From JACMLD01 sp039919885 (GTDB lineage: Bacteria; Bacteroidota; Bacteroidia; Chitinophagales; Chitinophagaceae), in contig JBDSEV010000067.1 in the NCBI GenBank assembly GCA_039919885.1, positions 1-64,000 of the forward strand: a DNA stretch of 64,000 nt, given 5' to 3'. The position numbers were made by a program, and so were the translations under genes. Shown here in pieces: positions 26,901 to 36,170 of this stretch; positions within the stretch are counted from its first letter, which is position 1; each line of letters begins with the position of its first letter. The notes beneath the pieces are model-generated. The model searched no databases. It was given only the letters and a program-made list of their open reading frames with translations, and was not told the origin of the DNA.

Positions 26901-28836
26901 TGTTTACCATCACATGCCGGAAATTATTATCTTTTATAAAGATCAAGTCGGGGGTAGCATCAATAACAGAACGCAGTAATTCTTCAGACTGCTGCATTTC
27001 CGCCAGCAATATGCTTTTTTGCGCTTCTGTTTTTTTGCGTTCGGTAATATTGCGCGATGTACAAATGAGTTTGGTGACGGTATTGTTTTCTTTTACCGGC
27101 TTAATAATACTTTCCAGCCAGATATGACTGCCATTTTTATGAAGCATGCGGTAACGCAATAGCAGCAGCTCACTGTTATAAACAGACGGCGAATCGTTTG
27201 TGCTGGTAAACCTGTTGTGATCATCGGGGTGCACAAACTCCATCATGTTTTTGCCGGTTACTTCTTCCGGGGTGTAGCCCAGTACCGTTTTAACAGAGGG
27301 AGAAATATATTCAACGATGGCAGTGGCAGAATGCACGCTGATGATGTCTTCCGAATGTTCTGCCAGCAAACGGTACTGTTGCTCGCTTTCCAGGAGCGCA
27401 TGTTCCGTTTTTTTGTGCGCTGTGATGTCCTGTGCAATACCAAACCGGAATTGCTCATTCATTTGTTTTCCCTTTATAAACAGGTGGCGGACCTGGCCAT
27501 TGCGGGTGGTAATGCGGTAAGAGAAGGAAGACTCATAGTACTTGTTGTCTTTATTTTTCAAGATTTCTTCTGCCTCCGCTGCCAGCAGGAACGCGTCTTC
27601 GGGCAAAACAAAATTGTTGATATAATCTTCCATTGTCATGGTATCGGGATCACTTTCCGTAAGCCCAAGCAGCGTTTTCATTTCAGTGCTCAGGATAAAC
27701 TCGGAGGTCTCTTTGTTGTACTTCCAGGATCCCATGTGCGCATAACCCATAGCGTAAGACAAGGTTTGGATGGCTTCTTCCTTGCTTTGCTGTGCCAGTA
27801 TTTTTGCGGTTACGTCAAGCCCGATGCCCTGTATTTCTGCAATTATTTTAGTGTCGTCCGGCAATGCAATAAATTCCCATTCTGTCCATAAAAAACTTTT
27901 GCTGTTGTTAATCGGTTTGCGGATAACGATTCGAAAAATGTTCCCCGGGTTTTCCCAGCATTGTGCGGCTGTTTCCACGCAACGCTGTATGTCTTTTGGA
28001 AATATGATATTGTAATAAGGCGTATACAGCAGCTCGTCCAGTGAATAGCCAAAAGTTTTCAGGAACTCTGGATTGGCAAATGTAAAATCGCCCTGCTGGT
28101 TTAGCCTGATAACATAGTTGGTTTGCGAATCGAGGATGGAAGTAAGATATTTTTTCTCCTGTAGCAATTCAACTTTTGCCAGTTGCAGGTTATTCAGGTT
28201 ATCTTTATTTGTGCGGATTAAGGGCACTACAAAAAGCATGGCAAGGCAGCACAGCGCAATCAGCAGCGATACAAATTTTCCTGTATTGAGCGCAGATGAA
28301 ATGTTTTGTTTTGCAATGAGCAGGGACACGCATTCCCTGGTAATAGCATCCAACACATCGACTGTGTTGCTTTCAGCCGATAATATACGCGCGGTATAGG
28401 CCGCGGTGCCGGCTGTGCGCTGAACGGGCGTCGTGGTGGTAATCTCCCTGGCTATTTTTATAAAATTGGCGGCGTTGCTATTCACGCTGGTTGCCAGTTG
28501 CTTACGAATGTTATGGTCGGTCTCTAATCTACTGATTTGCTCCAACAAAGTGACCTGCTGCCGGTTGAAGTCAGCGATGGCTTGTTGCAAGCCTTCCGCG
28601 CTAGTTGCGGCACCCGATTCTGAAATCCCCGTATTTAACAGGAGCAAACGCGCTGTATTGGCAATACGCTGGCTGATGGCGCGCTGATTGGCAGTTGTAC
28701 CTACTACCCTGGCCAGCCGCTTATTTTCTTGTAAAGCAGTATATATAAGATAGTAGGCAAAAAAATTGACCAGCAAGATCACTGCAATACTGATCAGGCC
28801 AACGCGCATACGTTTTCTATAGTGTACTGGTGTCAT
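23995..28836 (-). CDS. Hybrid sensor histidine kinase, five PAS, GAF and two receiver domains
   Basis: A protein of 1613 residues from ATG 28836 (a TTG at 28869 would add 11). Two membrane helices (about 11-32 and 187-207) flank a PilJ-like helical sensor. PAS domains follow at about 235-340, 360-475, 485-600, 615-745 and 755-890, then GAF (about 895-1060), HisKA with phospho-His1091 (MSHELRTPMNG), HATPase_c (about 1190-1313, with DSGIGI and GGTGLGLTI), and two receivers with Asp1385 (TDYQMPEMDG) and Asp1526 (MDINMPEMDG). PAS4 and PAS5 are near copies of one another. There is no DNA-binding or HPt domain, so output needs another protein. It lies upstream of the transporter-trehalase pair on the same strand; control of those genes is possible but unproven. 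Confidence 0.95.
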   Translation of the reverse strand: MTPVHYRKRMRVGLISIAVILLVNFFAYYLIYTALQENKRLARVVGTTANQRAISQRIANTARLLLLNTGISESGAATSAEGLQQAIADFNRQQVTLLEQISRLETDHNIRKQLATSVNSNAANFIKIAREITTTTPVQRTAGTAAYTARILSAESNTVDVLDAITRECVSLLIAKQNISSALNTGKFVSLLIALCCLAMLFVVPLIRTNKDNLNNLQLAKVELLQEKKYLTSILDSQTNYVIRLNQQGDFTFANPEFLKTFGYSLDELLYTPYYNIIFPKDIQRCVETAAQCWENPGNIFRIVIRKPINNSKSFLWTEWEFIALPDDTKIIAEIQGIGLDVTAKILAQQSKEEAIQTLSYAMGYAHMGSWKYNKETSEFILSTEMKTLLGLTESDPDTMTMEDYINNFVLPEDAFLLAAEAEEILKNKDNKYYESSFSYRITTRNGQVRHLFIKGKQMNEQFRFGIAQDITAHKKTEHALLESEQQYRLLAEHSEDIISVHSATAIVEYISPSVKTVLGYTPEEVTGKNMMEFVHPDDHNRFTSTNDSPSVYNSELLLLRYRMLHKNGSHIWLESIIKPVKENNTVTKLICTSRNITERKKTEAQKSILLAEMQQSEELLRSVIDATPDLIFIKDNNFRHVMVNKAYASLVHLTPNEIIGKDDIELGFTQEQVKGNFLKGIRGFWQDDDDVINTGCTREIPEATAYMDGDLHYFSIVKAPLINNEGKIWGVLGFAHNITDVKKAEAQKELLLAEVKQSEQLLKTVINATPDWIFIKDSSHRFLMANKAYASSLQLTPEQMIGKNDIELGFAHSVVKGDPQNNVRGFWADDDEVIKTGTAKYVPEEVNIHNGELNYFSTTKVPLYDEKGKIWGLLGFSHNITGLKQVEGSLRKKDQLLQAVSEATHQLIGNKNIEEAIGEGVFLLGVKMQVDIISVYKDLYNAANNLTLQQVAYWNTSGTGGKQVHYPVSPSPFSVNSRVLQTLKQNEIYASITSEIKDEALKTDYQKKKVQSVVLIPIIVKNLLWGHIAIKECKFERQWTATEFTILHSFAATLAAAIEQRALQQEILQAKDIAEKASRAKSEFMANMSHELRTPMNGIIGFTDLVLTTDLQKAQRGYLQNVKKSAYGLLGIINDILDFSKIEAGKLFIDHVPFQLNELIEEAIDLLNVKAHEKNLEVLFWSDPGLPSVMNGDSVRIRQILVNLLGNAIKFTEKGEIFIEVKQTIAKKQTDGKQSVGISINVKDSGIGIAAEKVNKIFEGFTQADSSTTRKYGGTGLGLTISKSLAELMGGTLSVSSEIGRGSTFTFQVTMEVIDEQPLIKPGSKPLLNHVLVVDDNETNRHLMKGIFEYLQITCTLAASGTEALQYLYNPDKSQPAIDLVITDYQMPEMDGLMLANQIAGQSGAAFNPVVLMLSSLEKNMEGYQAERRGIIKLLSKPVKLQELDRMLSALFNKQVIEEAIQIKKPTIEKMQYAATILVAEDEPVNMLLISEVLGKMGLHVLQATNGKEAIEMLSGNTPDLVFMDINMPEMDGFAATAQIRLLPAPICNIPVIALTADAMKEDRDRCMDAGMNDYISKPFKLEELENVLKTYLAAAANSAGEGAPGLPHRLS

Positions 28837-29073
28837 GGGTTTAACGCAAATATTACCGTATAACAACAAAACAGCTGCTATATTGGCTGGTAAGCATTTT
28901 TTTGAATCTGCATAAGTGTTTACACCAGCAAAACCTGGGCAGGGCGTTTATAATACGTTAGCAACGATGGCTCTTAAAAAGATAGGATTGTTTCTTGAAC
29001 ATACGGTGCTGCAGCAGCTAAACAACGGAACCTGCACCGTTTTTACGTATTTCTTGAATTGGCGGCGGTGCAC

Positions 29074-29103
29074 AAAAAAGCCCTGGCAACAAGCGCTCCA
29101 GGG
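29074..29103 (-). terminator. Intrinsic terminator of mqnC
   Basis: On the minus strand CCCTGG, an 11-base loop and CCAGGG are followed by CTTTTTTG. It lies just beyond the mqnC stop at 29125 and is a textbook terminator. The rest of the stretch 28837-29124 shows no gene. Confidence 0.8.
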
Positions 29104-29124
29104 CAGATAAACGGTTGAAAGAAA

Positions 29125-30249
29125 TTAATAATTTATAACCTGCTCTTCAATGGCAGCGGGCAACGCGCGGAACTCATATTGCTGGTTGCGCAATTGTGGC
29201 TCAAAGCCTGCTTCTGCAATCGCCTGCTGGATGCCTTTATAGGTAAATCGGTGCGGTGCACCAGCTGCGCTCACCACGTTTTCTTCAATCATAATAGATC
29301 CAAAATCGTTGGCGCCTGCATGCAAACATATTTGCGCTACCTGTTTGCCCACGGTGAGCCAGGAAGCCTGTATGTTTTTTACATTGGGTAACATGATACG
29401 GCTCATGGCAATCATGCGGATGTATTCATCGGGCGTTACCAGGTTATGTACACCGCGTATGCGCGACAACAGGGTGTCAACATCCTGGAATGTCCATGGA
29501 ATAAAAGCTATAAAACCTTTTGCGTGTTCCGGCTTCTTTGCCTGCACTTCACGGATTTTCACCAGGTGTTCAAAGCGTTCCTGGATGGTTTCCACATGAC
29601 CAAACATCATTGTAGCCGAAGTGGTCAGGTTTAGCTTATGCGCTTCATGCATAATCGCCAGCCATTCTTCGGTACCACATTTCCCTTTGCTGATTAGCCT
29701 GCGCACACGGTCAACCAAAATTTCTGCACCAGGCCCGGGTAATGAATCCAGTCCGGCCTCTTTTAACGCCAGCAGCACTTCGCGGTGCGTAGATTTTGCC
29801 AGTTTCGTAATATGTGCTACTTCCGGTGGCCCCAGCGCATGCAGCTTTAGGGTAGGATATAACTCTTTCAGTTGCCTGAATGTATTAACGTAATAATCGA
29901 GCCCCAGTCCGGGATGGTGACCGCCCTGCAGCAAGAGCTGCTCCCCGCCATACCTGAAAGTCTCGTCGATCTTGCGTTTATAGGTTTCAATATCTGTAAT
30001 ATAAGCCTCGGCATGCCCGGGGATGCGGTAGAAATTACAAAATTTGCAATTGGCAACGCATACATTGGTGGTGTTTACATTGCGGTCGATGATCCAGGTA
30101 ACTTTCTGATGGGGTACCTGCTTTTTCCGCAGTTCATTGGCAATGTTCATCAGCTCTGCAAGCGGTGCATTTTCAAAGAGGAACACCCCTTCCGCTATCG
30201 TCAGAAATTCAAAATTGAGCGCTTTTTGATACAATAATGCCAGGTCCAT
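29125..30249 (-). CDS. mqnC: Cyclic dehypoxanthinyl futalosine synthase (radical SAM)
   Basis: A 374-residue radical SAM enzyme of the futalosine route to menaquinone; it cyclises dehypoxanthine futalosine. The 4Fe-4S motif CxxxCxxC is Cys64, Cys68 and Cys71 (CVANCKFC), followed by FYRIPGHAEAY typical of the MqnC/MqnE/CofH group. Further conserved stretches are LQGGHHPGLGLDYY, GLDSLPGPGAEIL and SATMMFGHVE. The MqnC identity rather than MqnE rests on the LQGGHHP and PGPGAEILVDRVR segments. The frame stays open 49 codons upstream, but that part is not family-like; ATG 30249 starts the conserved region (MDLALLYQKAL). Other menaquinone genes are not in the window. A terminator follows. Confidence 0.93.
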   Translation of the reverse strand: MDLALLYQKALNFEFLTIAEGVFLFENAPLAELMNIANELRKKQVPHQKVTWIIDRNVNTTNVCVANCKFCNFYRIPGHAEAYITDIETYKRKIDETFRYGGEQLLLQGGHHPGLGLDYYVNTFRQLKELYPTLKLHALGPPEVAHITKLAKSTHREVLLALKEAGLDSLPGPGAEILVDRVRRLISKGKCGTEEWLAIMHEAHKLNLTTSATMMFGHVETIQERFEHLVKIREVQAKKPEHAKGFIAFIPWTFQDVDTLLSRIRGVHNLVTPDEYIRMIAMSRIMLPNVKNIQASWLTVGKQVAQICLHAGANDFGSIMIEENVVSAAGAPHRFTYKGIQQAIAEAGFEPQLRNQQYEFRALPAAIEEQVINY

Positions 30250-30411
30250 AAAACTTGTTGTTGGGTAATGAGGTAACAAAAGTACTGCAGTAATGTTGTA
30301 ATCGGGAAAACAGCATAGCCATTGGTGGTTCGTGATACGTAAATTGTGGCGGTAAGCAGCCCGGTACGCGTTTTTGGCCGGGTAAACCTTAACCAAACAG
30401 GGGGCAAACTA

Positions 30412-31881
30412 TCATCGCTCCAGCTTAAACCCCGCATCAACAGCAGGTCTTGCAGCGGCATTTGCCAGTTTCCAGCCGGTACGGTACATCCATTCCGTCA
30501 TACGTTTCAATTTTTTTATGTTGATGGTGCCGGGCTCGTCCATCGGTGTATGGTACAGCGGATGCAATAAGGTTGAATAAAAAATAGCGGGGTAGCCCGC
30601 ACGGGCATAAGGCAGGTGATCGCTTCGGAAATACCAGTTTTCGATATGGGTGGGCTTGTCCCACAAAGTATCCAGTTTAAAAGCCGGTCCTTCTTTATTG
30701 GCGGCCAGGGCAATGGCTACCAGGTCAGCAGAATTTCGGTGCGGGGCTTGTACGCCCAGTAATGCGGCGCTGTCGGGATTGTTGCCACCAATCATGTCTC
30801 CATTCAGCACCGCCACGATGGCTGTTTTTGGCACCGTTGGATGAACCGCAAACCATTTAGAACCCAGCAAGCCTCTTTCTTCCGCCCCGTGAAAAACAAA
30901 TAATACTGACCGTTTACCAGGCGCCTTTTTAAAAGCCCTTGCAATTGCCAGCATCGCCACACTCACCGACGCGTTGTCATCGGCACCGTTGTAAATAGAG
31001 TCCTTTCCATAAGCCTGGCGAATGCCATCATGATCATTGTGGCCACTGTATAGAACATATTCTTTTTTAAGAACAGCATCTGTGCCGTCGACAGTAGCCA
31101 CGATGTTTACCGATGGATACTCAAACCGTTCCACCAGCAACTGTATATCAAGCATCGGATTGTTTTGCACCCAGTCCGCATTTTTTCCGTGTATCCATAG
31201 TACCGGTGGTTTTGCAGTAGTGCTGGCATTTGGTCCGTCTTCTAGGTCGTACAGTCCGCGACTGAGCGCAGGTAATACCTGGCTCCAGCTTTCTTCTGCC
31301 ATTTCATCTGCTATGAATATGATGGCAACCGCACCCCTTGCTAATAAGTCTGCACTGTATTTGCGCAAAATATATCCTGGGTAACGCCGCCCGGGTAGCG
31401 AAACATTGATGTCAATACCTGCGGAAGATACCTGCAGGGCGACAGCTTTTCCTTTTAGATCCAATTTGTCCAGTTCTTCTGTTGATGCATTTCCGGCATA
31501 CACGATGGGTACATGCAGCATTGCCGGTGCTGTTTGTGCAATCAGTACATCCTGCCAGATCTGCAATGAATGACCGCCGATACTGATCTTACTCGATGCG
31601 GCTATGCGGTTGCGCCAGATTGAAAAATACTGAAAGTAAGTACCATCATCGCCGGCCGGTTTTAACCCGTTGGCTTTTATAACAGCTGCCCACCAAACAG
31701 CAGCTTTCAATTCGTCCAGCGTTCCAGCTTCCCGCCCACGGAAATGATCGCCTGCCAGCGCAAACAGATCCTTTTTTAAATCTGCTGCTGTGATGGCCGA
31801 AAGACCTGGCGGAGCCACAACCTGTGCCTGTAGGTTAATAACCATTAACAGAACAGCTGTAAGGAGAAAACGTAACTGCAT
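30412..31881 (-). CDS. Secreted M28-family zinc aminopeptidase with PA domain
   Basis: A 489-residue exported peptidase with a signal peptide ending near LQAQ (residue 20). A PA-domain-like insert occupies about residues 120-215. The two-zinc site of M28 is intact: His in SGHNDHDG, bridging Asp in NGADDNASV, the general base and ligand pair Glu-Glu in FHGAEERGLLGS, Asp in NGDMIGGN and His in FRSDHLPYA. The Asp preceding Asn in GADDN is standard. It probably works in the periplasm, releasing N-terminal residues from peptides. It is divergent from the retropepsin-like gene at 32192, with which it shares a 310-base intergenic region; no operon partner is apparent. Confidence 0.9.
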   Translation of the reverse strand: MQLRFLLTAVLLMVINLQAQVVAPPGLSAITAADLKKDLFALAGDHFRGREAGTLDELKAAVWWAAVIKANGLKPAGDDGTYFQYFSIWRNRIAASSKISIGGHSLQIWQDVLIAQTAPAMLHVPIVYAGNASTEELDKLDLKGKAVALQVSSAGIDINVSLPGRRYPGYILRKYSADLLARGAVAIIFIADEMAEESWSQVLPALSRGLYDLEDGPNASTTAKPPVLWIHGKNADWVQNNPMLDIQLLVERFEYPSVNIVATVDGTDAVLKKEYVLYSGHNDHDGIRQAYGKDSIYNGADDNASVSVAMLAIARAFKKAPGKRSVLFVFHGAEERGLLGSKWFAVHPTVPKTAIVAVLNGDMIGGNNPDSAALLGVQAPHRNSADLVAIALAANKEGPAFKLDTLWDKPTHIENWYFRSDHLPYARAGYPAIFYSTLLHPLYHTPMDEPGTINIKKLKRMTEWMYRTGWKLANAAARPAVDAGFKLER

Positions 31882-32191
31882 ATGTTTTTTTTAAAATTTG
31901 GATGATGGCAAAAAAATAATCAGCAACTGTAAATTAAATTTGCTGTAGCCCGTAAACCTTCTGTAATCTACCAATGCGGGCTGCAAGTATTTAAACAACC
32001 GGAACCGAATGACCAATGGTAAACTATACCATATAAGACGTTTGCATATTGACTTATAAATGCAAATATATTTCACTTTAAATACACCAACGGTTGCTGT
32101 TTATTGTTCGGCTTGTTGTAACTTGGTAGCAGTCTTTTTATTGTAGTAGTATAGTAAGACGATTACTGCCCAATATTAAATCAACGAAGCT
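31882..32191. other. 310-base divergent intergenic region with an inverted repeat
   Basis: AT-rich DNA between two divergent peptidase genes. TTTGCAT (32041-32047) and ATGCAAA (32060-32066) form a perfect 7-base inverted repeat with a 12-base spacer, a possible operator. No RNA gene or reading frame of interest is seen in the rest. Confidence 0.4.
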
Positions 32192-33385
32192 GTGCGACGC
32201 AACGATTGCCTCTTTCTTCTGCTGATGTTTTTAACTGCTGGCACTGCACAGGCCCAGGAAGAATTTGTGCAGTCAACGGCCCGGCTGATAACCAGTTTTC
32301 CTTTCCGGCAGTTTAGCGGCGGGGTAATTATTATCAAGGCAACTGTCAATGATACGAAAGATTCACTCAATTTTATACTCGATACCGGCAGCGGTGGTAT
32401 ATCACTGGATTCACAAACCGTTAGCCATCTAAAAATCCCAAACGAGTTATCAGACAAAACAATTCGTGGGATTGCGGGTATCCGTAAAGTAAATTTTGCC
32501 TACAACAATACACTCAGGCTGCCAGGTCTCCGGGTAGACAGTTTAAACTTTCATATCAATGATTACGACATTTTAACAAGTGTATACGGCGAACACATCG
32601 ACGGCATTATCGGGTATAGTTTTTTTAACCGTTATATTGTAAAAATAAATTACGACAGTTTGCTGATTCAGGTGTATTCAAAAGGATCAATGAAGTATCC
32701 GAAAGGCGGTTATTTATTAAAACCGTTGCTGGTGAATTTGTTGATTCAGAGTGCAAGGGTGATTGACCAGGACGACAGAACAGCGCGTTTCTATTTTGAT
32801 ACGGGTGCCGGTTTGTGCCTGCTGCTGTCCAGCGATTTTGTTGAAGACAGTACGCTGTTCAGTCCGAAAAGAAAAAAAGTGAGCACGCAGGTGGAGGGAC
32901 TGGGCGGAAAAAAACAAATGGAACTCACTACGGTAAGGAATTTCCGGCTGGGGCCCTATCGTTTCAGAAAAGTGCCGGCGTATATATTTGACGATGAATA
33001 CAATGTTACTTCCTATCCCTATCTCGGCGGTTTAATTGGTAATGATCTCCTGCGTCGTTTTAATGTAATCCTGAATTATGAAAAAAGAGATATTTATATC
33101 ACCCCCAACACCCACTACCGCGATTTGTTTGATTATTCCTATACCGGGCTGAATTTTTATGTAGTAAACAATGAGGTGCTGATAACAGATGTAATGAAGA
33201 ACTCACCGGCAGAAAAAGCGGGCTTCCTGGCGGACGATGTAATCATGGCAGTGAACAACAATTTTAGCAGGAATATACAGGTTTACAAAAGCGCGCTCCA
33301 AAACCCGGGTGAAAAAATAAGAATATTGATTTCCCGCAATGGCCAGCCGAAAATGCTGACGCTGAAAATAAAAAGCATTATCTAA
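32192..33385 (+). CDS. Retropepsin-like aspartyl protease with PDZ domain
   Basis: A 397-residue exported protein starting with GTG 32192, chosen because it gives a complete signal peptide (about 1-22, ending TAQAQ). Two aspartyl-protease half-domains are visible: DTGSGG at Asp64 and DTGAG at Asp203, each followed by hydrophobic-Gly motifs. A PDZ domain spans about residues 320-390 (SPAEKAGFLADDVIMAVNNN). This double-DTG plus PDZ arrangement is common in Bacteroidota periplasmic proteins of unknown substrate. It stands alone; an M16 peptidase gene follows after 183 bases. Confidence 0.88.
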   Translation: MRRNDCLFLLLMFLTAGTAQAQEEFVQSTARLITSFPFRQFSGGVIIIKATVNDTKDSLNFILDTGSGGISLDSQTVSHLKIPNELSDKTIRGIAGIRKVNFAYNNTLRLPGLRVDSLNFHINDYDILTSVYGEHIDGIIGYSFFNRYIVKINYDSLLIQVYSKGSMKYPKGGYLLKPLLVNLLIQSARVIDQDDRTARFYFDTGAGLCLLLSSDFVEDSTLFSPKRKKVSTQVEGLGGKKQMELTTVRNFRLGPYRFRKVPAYIFDDEYNVTSYPYLGGLIGNDLLRRFNVILNYEKRDIYITPNTHYRDLFDYSYTGLNFYVVNNEVLITDVMKNSPAEKAGFLADDVIMAVNNNFSRNIQVYKSALQNPGEKIRILISRNGQPKMLTLKIKSII

Positions 33386-33568
33386 TCCGTTATTCGCGTC
33401 CCGCCCGCCGCCTGCGTCCCTTCTAAAGACTTCGTCCGAAAATCCGGTATATATGCTTGCCCGTGGCAGCATATTACCACCAACAACCGCATTTCGTTAA
33501 CATTACTGGCAATTGTCCCAACGGCATTAATGGGCAAAATTGTAACTTGCGTTTCTTTAAAAGAACAT

Positions 33569-34843
33569 ATGATTCAATTCGATAAGTTTACCCTGCCGAA
33601 CGGTTTAAGGGTATTGGTACACGAGGACAGTTCTACCCCTATGGCAGTAGTAAATGTGATGTATGACGTAGGTGCGCGTGACGAAGACCCGGCGAAAACA
33701 GGATTTGCTCACCTATTCGAACACCTTATGTTCGGCGGAAGCGTTAATATTCCATCGTACGACGAACCCCTCCAGGTAGCAGGCGGAGAAAACAATGCCT
33801 ATACCACCAACGATCTCACTAACTATTATTGTCAGCTGCCCGCAGAGAATATTGAAACGGCTTTCTGGCTGGAAAGCGACCGTATGTTAAGCCTCGCTTT
33901 CAGCAAAAAAAGCCTGGAGGTGCAGCGCAAGGTGGTTATGGAGGAATTCAAAGAGCATTACATCAATAAACCTTACGGTGATGTATGGTTTAAAATGCGC
34001 GAACTGGTCTACACGGTGCATCCTTACCGCTGGCAGACCATTGGAAAAGAGTTGAGCCATATAGAAAAAGCCACCATTAATGATGTAAAGAAATTTTTCT
34101 TTAAACACTACTGCCCGGCGAATGCCATCCTGGTGGTAGCAGGCAATACTACCACAGCGCAGGTAAAAGAACTGGCAGAAAAATGGTTTGCCAATATACC
34201 CGCCGGTGAAAAATACCAGCGCCACTTACCAACAGAGCCTAAGCAGACAGCGCCGCGTAAAGCCATTGTGAAATCGAATGTGCCGCTTGATGCGTTGTAC
34301 AAATGCTGGCACATGAGCGACCGGCTGGATGACGGTTACTATGCAGCAGAACTGATAACAGACATTTTAAGTGGTGGCGGTTCTTCCAGGTTGTACCAGT
34401 CGCTGGTAAAAGAGCAACAGCTTTTCAGTAATATAGATTGCTATCATTTTGGCAGTACAGATGCGGGTATTTTAACCATTGAAGGCAAGTTGGTGCGCGG
34501 CATAAGCATGGAAACCGCAGACCGTGCAGTTGAGCTGGAAATGGAAAAAATAAAAGACACGCTGATAGAAGAGAAAGAATTGCAGAAAGTAAAAAATAAA
34601 ACAGAATCGGCACTGGCTTTTGAGGACATGAGCATCATGAACCGCGCCAGCAGTCTTGCCAACTATGAACTCCTGGGCAATGCCGGCCTTATTAATGAAG
34701 AACTCACTAAATACCATTCCATCACAAGGGAAGATATCCGCCGGTATGCGCGCCAGATTTTTGATGTAAATAATTGCAGTACGTTATACTATTATGCAGA
34801 AGCGGACCATGCAGCCGGTGCCGGAACGGACCACCCGCAATAA
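33569..34843 (+). CDS. M16 zinc peptidase, catalytic subunit
   Basis: A 424-residue insulinase/mitochondrial-processing-peptidase-type enzyme. The inverted zinc motif HxxEH is His48-Leu-Phe-Glu51-His52 (GFAHLFEHLMFGG), and the third ligand Glu lies about 76 residues downstream (VVMEEFKEH region). The Arg/Tyr substrate site of the second half is represented by GGGSSRLYQSL. ATG 33569 is chosen over a position 13 codons upstream, because the conserved N terminus starts at MIQFDKFTLPNGLRV. No signal peptide is seen, so it is probably cytoplasmic. The next gene, 30 bases away, encodes its inactive partner; the two likely form a heterodimer. Confidence 0.92.
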   Translation: MIQFDKFTLPNGLRVLVHEDSSTPMAVVNVMYDVGARDEDPAKTGFAHLFEHLMFGGSVNIPSYDEPLQVAGGENNAYTTNDLTNYYCQLPAENIETAFWLESDRMLSLAFSKKSLEVQRKVVMEEFKEHYINKPYGDVWFKMRELVYTVHPYRWQTIGKELSHIEKATINDVKKFFFKHYCPANAILVVAGNTTTAQVKELAEKWFANIPAGEKYQRHLPTEPKQTAPRKAIVKSNVPLDALYKCWHMSDRLDDGYYAAELITDILSGGGSSRLYQSLVKEQQLFSNIDCYHFGSTDAGILTIEGKLVRGISMETADRAVELEMEKIKDTLIEEKELQKVKNKTESALAFEDMSIMNRASSLANYELLGNAGLINEELTKYHSITREDIRRYARQIFDVNNCSTLYYYAEADHAAGAGTDHPQ

Positions 34844-34873
34844 CAATTTCAGAAAGGAAGTCAAACAGATTTT

Positions 34874-36151
34874 ATGCTAAACAGAACAACCGCCCCACCT
34901 ATAAAAGACGCCATCGATTTTAACCTGCAGCTAAAACCATATCAGAAATTTACACTCGATAATGGTATAGAGGTCTATGCAGTAGACGCCGGGGCAGAAG
35001 AAGTAATGCAGTTAGAATGGGTGTTTTTTGCCGGCAACTGGTATGAAGAACAGAATATGGTAGCTGCCACCACTAATTACCTTTTAAAAAACGGCACCTC
35101 CGGTAAAACTGCATTTGAAGTAAATGAACATTTTGAATACTATGGCGCTTACCTGAACCGGGCTTGTTACAATGAAACCGCTACGCTGTCGCTTCATTGC
35201 CTCAGCAAACATACCGCGGAACTATTGCCCGTAGTGAGTGAAATTATTACCGATGCTGTTTTTCCGGAAGATGAACTGCATTTGTACAAACAAAATAATA
35301 AGCAACGTCTTTCTGTAAGTTTGAAAAAAAGCGAGTTTGTTGCGGGCCGGCTGATTGATGAATATGTTTTTGGCATTGATCATCCCTATGGCAAATACAG
35401 TTCGGCAGTGGCGTACGATGCGCTTAACAGGCCGCTCCTGCAATCGTTTTACAGCAAGTATTACCAGCAGAGCAAGTACATTATTTTCATTGCAGGCAAA
35501 CTGCCAAAGGATATTGCAGCGCAACTGAATACAAATTTCGGGCAAATGACGATCAGCAAAACAGCGGCTGATAAATTCCATGTAATTAAACCTGCAGCGG
35601 AAAAAAAATACCGCATCATCAATGAAAGTGACGGCGTGCAGGGCTCCATACGCATGGGCAGGTTGTTTCCCAACCGGCACCATCCCGACTTTACAAAAGC
35701 AACCGTACTCAATAATATATTCGGCGGATTTTTTGGCTCACGGCTGATGAGCAATATCCGGGAAGACAAAGGATATACCTATGGCATACATAGTTATATT
35801 CTCAATCACCAGCATGAAAGCGCCTGGATGGTAAGCACGGAAGCGGGCCGCGATGTATGTGAACCCACCATACAGGAAGTATACAAAGAAATGGACATAC
35901 TGCGGAACAAGCCCGTTAAAAAAGACGAATTACTGCTGGTGAAAAATTATATGCTGGGTTCAACACTCGGCGACCTGGATGGCCCTTTTCACATTATTGG
36001 CAAATGGAAAAACATTATCCTGAACGGACTGCCCGAAACGTATTTCTATGATGCAGTAGCGGCCATTAAATCCGTGTCCGCAAAAGAACTGCAGGAACTC
36101 GCCAACAAATATTTTACAGCCGCTGATTTTTATGAATTAGTTGTAATTTGA
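34874..36151 (+). CDS. M16 peptidase-like partner subunit, no zinc motif
   Basis: A 425-residue M16 homolog. Where the catalytic subunit has HxxEH this protein has TTNYLLKNGTSG, so it cannot bind zinc in the usual way. The glycine-rich and Arg/Tyr elements of the M16 fold remain (FGGFFGSRLMSNIREDKGYTYG). In paired bacterial M16 systems this subunit supplies the substrate-positioning half. It lies 30 bases after the active subunit with a purine-rich site (GAAAGGAAG) before the start, and is almost certainly co-expressed with it. The fold is clear although the pairing is inferred. Confidence 0.92.
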   Translation: MLNRTTAPPIKDAIDFNLQLKPYQKFTLDNGIEVYAVDAGAEEVMQLEWVFFAGNWYEEQNMVAATTNYLLKNGTSGKTAFEVNEHFEYYGAYLNRACYNETATLSLHCLSKHTAELLPVVSEIITDAVFPEDELHLYKQNNKQRLSVSLKKSEFVAGRLIDEYVFGIDHPYGKYSSAVAYDALNRPLLQSFYSKYYQQSKYIIFIAGKLPKDIAAQLNTNFGQMTISKTAADKFHVIKPAAEKKYRIINESDGVQGSIRMGRLFPNRHHPDFTKATVLNNIFGGFFGSRLMSNIREDKGYTYGIHSYILNHQHESAWMVSTEAGRDVCEPTIQEVYKEMDILRNKPVKKDELLLVKNYMLGSTLGDLDGPFHIIGKWKNIILNGLPETYFYDAVAAIKSVSAKELQELANKYFTAADFYELVVI

Positions 36152-36170
36152 TACAGTTAATACTGCAGTC

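Noticed and set aside
27217..27891. A 224-codon plus-strand frame within the hybrid kinase gene
   Set aside because: The kinase PAS domains are intact on the other strand; the frame has no motif.
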